Positions 55,385-64,000 of a DNA stretch of 64,000 nt are shown piece by piece. How positions within the stretch are numbered: position 1 is the first letter of the stretch; each line of letters opens with the position of its first letter. This DNA comes from Linnemannia elongata (Eukaryota; Mortierellomycota; Mortierellomycetes; Mortierellales; Mortierellaceae): NCBI GenBank assembly GCA_036320915.1, contig JAXBDG010000004.1, positions 1,116,001-1,180,000 of the forward strand, in the 5' to 3' direction. The notes below the pieces were generated by a model. The model did not search any database and was not told where the DNA came from. It was given only the letters and a program-made list of their open reading frames with translations. The position numbers and the translations under genes were made by a program.

Positions 55385-58005
55385 TCATGCAAGGCGATGG
55401 GCTAAGCACAGGAGCAAAGAGGGAAAATAAGGTTAGATGGACACAACTTGACGGCAACCATAATAAACCACCACGCACAAGATACAAGACTGACCTCGGA
55501 CAGGAAGGACAACATGCTCGAGATCGTCAAAAACAGCCTCATGCATAGACGTTTGGAACTCATATCTTATCCTAAGCTGCTTCTTTTCGCCAAGACATGG
55601 ATCATAGAAACCAAGAACGTGGTTCTATTTCAACATCAATCCATATAATCGAAGAAACAATGTTAATACCTTTGATGTCGGCATCACTACACACAGAGCA
55701 AACAGACCCTAATATGTTACCTTGGAGTGACCGCCGGGCATGGCGAGCTGAGAGTTGTTAACGAGGGCCTGGATGGCAATAGTGACATCGGCGACGACGT
55801 GGGCGTTGAGGTTTCCATAGACAGCCTCGACCACCACCAGCCCATCTTTCTCCTGCTCTTGCTTGGTCTTGCGGGCAGTCGATTCCTTGAGCAGGTTGAT
55901 GGCCTCCTCGGCCTCCTTCTTTTGGTTGGCAATGAATTCTGCGTGGACCTGACGGAGTTCCTGAAGCTTCTGTGCGCGCTCTCTTCTCCTCTTGGGCTTG
56001 ACATATCCCAAATCCAAAGCCGCGAGCGTGCAAACCGGTACCACTGCACCCCAGAACGCAAACTTTGGCGAAAACTCGCTCGACAGCATAATTGGCACCG
56101 TCACACTCTGTCCCAACCTCATCAACCTATTTCAATGAGTGGAGCGAAAAAGGCAAGTTAGTTAGTAGGCCACAGACGTATGCGCTATCAAACGTACCTA
56201 GAAGAGCAAAAAGAATTGCCGGCAATTTACTTAAGGTTGAAGGCGATGCCGCCAGAGAGGGCAACTTCAACAGCCAAGCCGAGGCGAGTGTGCTGGGTGA
56301 TTCTGCGGTCACCACCAACACTGACGGTCAATCCGGTGGTGCTCGAGATATTTGATCCGACACGAACGCGGGTCGATTCATCAACAGTCCATGTCCTGTC
56401 CATCAAGAGGTTCGATCGCAGCACACCTGTAAGCAACTCAACCTGGTAGCTATCCTTGATGTCGATCGAGGTAATTCCCAAAGCCATTGAAGAATAATTC
56501 TGGCGCTCGTCAAAGGCAGGGCCCCATGATCCAATAGCCCAGTCTCCCGTTTTGTAGGTCATATATCCCGTCGTGCCCTTGGTGATCCTCCGGCCAAAGG
56601 TCATCACCATTGGCGTTGGTCCACGAGTTCCTCGCAGATGAGCTGTTCCTGCCACAAACGTCAACGGGTCCACGTTATATGTACCCTTGACAATGGCCAC
56701 CCTAGGGCTCAACATTGACGCACCCAGCTATTGGCATAACGGAAAGGGAAAAATACCAGGTTAAAAATCAATCTTGAGCAAAAAATGCCACTTGCAAATA
56801 TAATCGATAAATATTGATCCTACCTCCAGGGAAAGCCTGTCGGAGTAGATGTGGCGAAGAGTTCCTGTGATGTTGCCACTGCCTGTGCCCGACCTAGAGG
56901 TCATATCGCCTCCGAGAATCAGCTGCGTCCTGGGTCCAAACTGGGTCTTTTACGTAAAAACAGCGGAAGACAGTTGTTAATATCTACCTCGACACGAGGC
57001 ATTGTCTCCCCGAATGACACATCTAGATCCGTAAACTGACACCTTACCAAGAAAGAGTTCTTCATGTACAACTGACTGATCTCGGTTCGTTCCAGAGAGT
57101 CGATGACGGTAGGTGTCCGCTGCTTCTTGGTAGAGGCCCGTCCGAAGGGTGAAATGGGTGGCGGCTGATAATTCTCAAAGACTCTGGTCGCGTCCACGTG
57201 AATAGTAATATCGTTCCTTGATCGGACCAAATTCTCAAGCTCCAACTGTTGCTGCTCCTTGGCTAGGCGCGCGTAGTCATCCATCGTCTATTTCAACACA
57301 AATGAGGTGGCCTTGTTAGGTTTGCATTCAGGTATATAATAACAGCATGCAGAGTGGAAAAGACTGCCTACCTCCTGAGGTGTCTTGACCTTGTGGCCGA
57401 TGTCCCACTTAGAAGCCGCTCCATTATCTCCATGTTGGTCGTACTCTGCTCGCTGCTTGGGGTTACTTAAAACTAGATCGCCATTGGAAATAAAGTACGC
57501 CTTATTAGCATTGAAGCTTCCTTCCTCCAACTCAAGGGAGGATGCAAAGGAGGTGCTGGCAAAGGGTCCTATTTACCATCAAAGGCCTCCTTGATAACAC
57601 GGAGCTTTGCTTCTGCAGAGTTCTTGAGGGCAGGGTCGCCGTGCTTCTCGGGATCAAAGACTTCGCTCAATCGCCTGTATGCTTCCTTGATCTCATCCAT
57701 TGACGCCTATTGACCATTCATCGATACAACGAAACGACAAGGGTTGGTGAGTTGGAAGCAAATTGAATGGTGTCGATAGCCCATTACTGACGCAAAGTCG
57801 GCACCATGAAGACAACAAAAGAGATGGAGTGCCGTACGAATTTGGAGACGTTGAGGACGGCGTAGTGATTCGTTTCTGTTGGGGGACGAGATTCGAGATT
57901 GGTAAGGAGGTCATCGGGATCGTTAATGGGTCCGCCGCTTGTTGTAAAGTGGTTCTCGGCGGGCATCGTCTTGTCCTCGAAGGTGGTGTCGTCCATGATC
58001 GACAT
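55385..58005 (-). CDS. DNAJC11 homologue (mitochondrial J-like protein with DUF3395)
   Basis: Homologue of DNAJC11, a mitochondrial protein linked to the MICOS/SAM bridging complex and cristae shape. Nine exons: 57838-58005, 57577-57706, 57372-57472, 57048-57287, 56824-56946, 56231-56727, 55721-56126, 55495-55624 and 55385-55401; 603 residues. The N-terminal J-domain (residues ~45-105) is NHYAVLNVSKFASMDEIKEA and VIKEAFDVLSNPKQRAEYDQHG, but the HPD tripeptide reads DPE (VFDPEKHGDP), so Hsp70 stimulation is unlikely. The middle ~250 residues are beta-rich (GTGSGNITGTLRHI, TKGTTGYMTYKTGDW, GGDRRITQHTRLGLAVEV). The C-terminal DUF3395 has a TM-like segment, a charged helix, GLVVVEAVYGNLNAH and GFYDPCLGEKKQLRIRYEF. 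The last six codons depend on a GTCAGT donor; reading through gives a slightly longer end stopping at 55433. Confidence 0.9.
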
Positions 58006-58244
58006 TGTTAGCTACTCCACGTTTGTTCCGAAAGTGGATGGAGAGCTGAGAAAGGAAAGTTGGAGAAGGAATGCACAAAGAGAGAAAGAGAGAGAAAAAA
58101 GTGTCGGATGGTTTCTATGGCAACGCAGAAGAAATTGCCTTTACGGGACAGTGTGTGAAAATTGAGCTGTTGGTTTGCCACCAACTTTGCTTTATTTGAA
58201 AAGAATAAGCACATGGATATCATGCTGTGTTATCGAGGCACTAC
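58006..58244. other. short spacer between DNAJC11 and the YbjQ-family gene
   Basis: A 239-bp spacer containing the DNAJC11 promoter region and the YbjQ-family 3' UTR. It is GA-rich near 58075-58100. Confidence 0.5.
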
Positions 58245-59163
58245 TTAGTACTTCTGGGGGGCCTGGGTGGGGACGAGGGTGACCGAGGTGCCGTAGCACA
58301 TAACCTCAGTCATGTCCTATAGATCATCGTATGCAAAGTAAGACGATCGTTAGCATTGGTGCCTTTCATATACAACGCACAACCACTCCAATCTTGCCAG
58401 CGCGGACACTGTAACTCACCTCTGCAATCTCCTGACCAGTGAACTGAATACCGATGACGGCTATCATAGCAAGAGGAGAAAACAAAACGACCATTAGCAA
58501 CCCAAAGAATATGTGACACATGTGCAATCAACTCCACGTACAACACCAGTTCCTTCTTACCATTGCCTCCGACGGCGGCGGCGTGCTCGAGCAGGCGGAT
58601 AAAGGCGGTCTCGCGAGCCTTTTCGGCCATCTCAATGTAGACCGAGCTCTCTCCTCCTCCCAAGGAGGCAAAAGCACCAAAGACAGCCTTTCCGACCTGT
58701 TTAGCAAGTGAATGTGTTAACAAGCAGGTATTATTCTTCGTCTGTTCGCAGCTTTCTTTACATCTCCTCACACAAAAAAGGTAAACAGTCAGGTCTACAT
58801 ACATTGGGTGTGCGGACAGTCAGGCTGAAGGAAGAGTATTCATGGGAAGATGCAAAAAAAGAGTGTTAGATTTTGAACATGTGCTGAATGGTTGTACAAA
58901 ATGAAGCAAGATGAAATTAACAGTGTGCTGACATGTTTACCCTCGAACAACGCCATGGCTTTGAGAGATGTTATACCCGGGGAACTTGAAACTATTGAAC
59001 ACCAGGTCAGGTCACAGTAGAACAAGTCTTTGTTAGGTCCTTTTGTTTTTGTCAACGTGAAGTTCAGCTCCTTCTAACAACAACTTTGTCATGTCAGGTA
59101 CGCGGTGGTACTGAAGCGGCGGTCGACGGCACGGACGGGCTGGTTTTGCGCTTGATTTTTCAT
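58245..59163 (-). CDS. YbjQ/UPF0145 (DUF74) family protein
   Basis: A 127-residue protein of a family best known from bacteria (YbjQ), often described as a putative heavy-metal-binding fold; no biochemical function is established. Six small exons: 59102-59163, 58941-58991, 58803-58824 (22 nt), 58561-58696, 58420-58460 and 58245-58316, all in phase. Family features are the N-terminal YNISQSHGVVRGLTV, the central GGGESSVYIEMAEKARETAF, the LLEHAAAVGGNAVIGIQF block (bacterial: ALGADAVVGI) and the final VMCYGTSVTLVP strand. The first 20 residues are basic and have no counterpart in bacterial YbjQ; they might be a targeting sequence. Five introns show that it is a settled eukaryotic gene and not a contaminant or recent bacterial acquisition. 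Confidence 0.88.
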
Positions 59164-59770
59164 GTTTGTGATGGGGAATTGGGTAAAAGTGGGTAGGAGA
59201 TGGGTTTGGAGATGAGGGTCAAGTGTTATTTGCTGAAGACTGAAAAAAAACAAGGGCCAAAAGGGTGGCCTTATAACCAGTTCAAACAAGTCGGGATCCG
59301 CGGATCATGCGACAACAGTGATGGTGCAGAAACGCAGGCTGTTTCTGTGGCGGAACACATCCATTGATAGACGGCGAGCGAAGACATACTAATAGTAGCT
59401 GAAAAAGCCTACCCGATCAAGAATCGCGCCGTAGCTGCCGTCGTTCGACCATTTCTCCGCAATGACGATTGGGAAAACAACGGCATATGGCAGAGATAGA
59501 AAAAATTAGGCCAACAGCCCTGACTGTCTCATGCTTATTTCCAGTGTGGCTGGAGCGGGCTGAAGCACAAGGTACACCTCTCATGGAATTTTCATTGTGG
59601 CTCTGCCGCGGAGAAAGTAGTACTCTGAAAAAAAAAAGCTATACACGTTTATTTTGTATGTGAATGAGGGTTCGACTATGCTACAATGATGGTGGTATTA
59701 GAGAGGGAGGAAGTGTGTTGTGTCCATGCAAGAAGGTAAAAGACTTGAATTGTTGAGTAGTGTCCCGAAT
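59164..59770. other. spacer upstream of the YbjQ-family gene
   Basis: A 607-bp spacer holding the promoter of the YbjQ-family gene and the 3' UTR of ATP sulfurylase. No gene or clear motif is seen. Confidence 0.45.
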
Positions 59771-63578
<3,808 letters not shown>

Positions 63579-64000
63579 ATGGTTCTCGCTGATAAACTCG
63601 CCATGCCGCCCACAAGTGGGTCGGCGCTTCTCCAGATATTCGCCGCCGCATTTCGTTCGGTATGCCTGTAGACTAAATAACAAGTGAGCAATTCCTCGGC
63701 TATCTACGGGTTCATACCTCTCACATCACCGCTCTTTGCTTTTTGTAGGGCGATGACGACTCGGACTCTGACGATGATACCGATACCTCTCAGCAGCTTG
63801 GTAAGAAAACAATAGGGCATGGATTACCTATCATTTGCTTACACCACCTGCAGGGTCAATTGTCCCACCAGGTCCAAAGTTACCGAAGGTTTGACAGAGG
63901 TTTGTGCGCTCACTATCGCTGCCCTTTTGCCTATACCTCTCATCGATAGCAGGGCCAAGAATTGACACAGACATCGCGCAGCAACAGCAGCAACAACATC
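63579..64000 (+). CDS. start of an acidic/Ser-rich protein, product unknown (3' end outside window)
   Basis: Four exons can be joined in phase: 63579-63659, 63749-63800, 63854-63888 and 63953 to the window end, with donors GTATGC, GTAAGA and GTTTGA and acceptors GTAG, GCAG and GCAG. The product begins MVLADKLAMPPTSGSALLQI, then a very acidic DDDSDSDDDTD patch, a Pro-rich linker (SIVPPGPKLPK) and Gln/Ser/Asn sequence. Many tiny exons at the 5' end match the style of neighbouring genes. Too little is present to name a family, and the third donor is weak, so the exon 3/4 structure is uncertain. Confidence 0.5.

Overview
The window is nuclear DNA from a filamentous fungus. Genes are split by many short introns (mostly GTAAGT/GTATGT donors and TAG/CAG acceptors). 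Several are fungal-type: a Pil1/Lsp1 eisosome protein and a fungal-type ATP sulfurylase with a C-terminal APS-kinase-like domain. Intron density, long A/T homopolymers and very Ser/Gln-rich proteins suggest an early-diverging lineage such as Mortierellomycota. That placement is inference; there is no rRNA or other marker here. No prokaryotic, viral or CRISPR element was seen.

Layout. 1-7.1 kb: end of a coiled-coil/RS-tail protein (+), then ribosomal protein eL30, a GATA zinc-finger protein and guanine deaminase (all -). 8.4-18.3 kb (+): an eight-TM membrane protein, a small secreted Cys protein and two large disordered proteins. 20.1-23.8 kb (+): an FAD monooxygenase with two microexons, followed by a decayed partial tandem copy. 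24.4-29.2 kb (-): Pil1/Lsp1 with a long Q/S-rich tail, then DNAJC17/Cwf23. 29.4-33.1 kb (+): VPS51. 33.5-42.6 kb (-): a DEK-HMG-lysine-rich chromatin protein and a DHTKD1-type 2-oxoadipate dehydrogenase E1. 44.7-47.1 kb (+): a D-2-hydroxyacid dehydrogenase. 47.7-54.1 kb: a transposon island with a TA-flanked MITE, tRNA-Gly(UCC), a tRNA-headed SINE with a 13-bp target duplication and four head-to-tail 5'-truncated LINE fragments. 55.4-61.7 kb (-): DNAJC11, a YbjQ/UPF0145 protein and ATP sulfurylase. 63.6 kb to the end (+): start of an unrecognised acidic/Ser-rich protein.

The genes do not form one pathway. They are mostly housekeeping: translation, purine salvage, splicing, endosome-to-Golgi traffic, membrane organisation, chromatin, mitochondrial lysine/tryptophan breakdown, mitochondrial membrane architecture and sulfate assimilation. 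The accessory, fast-changing parts are the transposon island, the monooxygenase tandem copy and the homopolymer-rich introns and spacers. I found no convincing wholly new multi-gene system. The best second-look items are the repeat island, the two microexons, the DEK+HMG architecture, the degenerate J-domain of DNAJC11 and the eukaryotic YbjQ-family gene.
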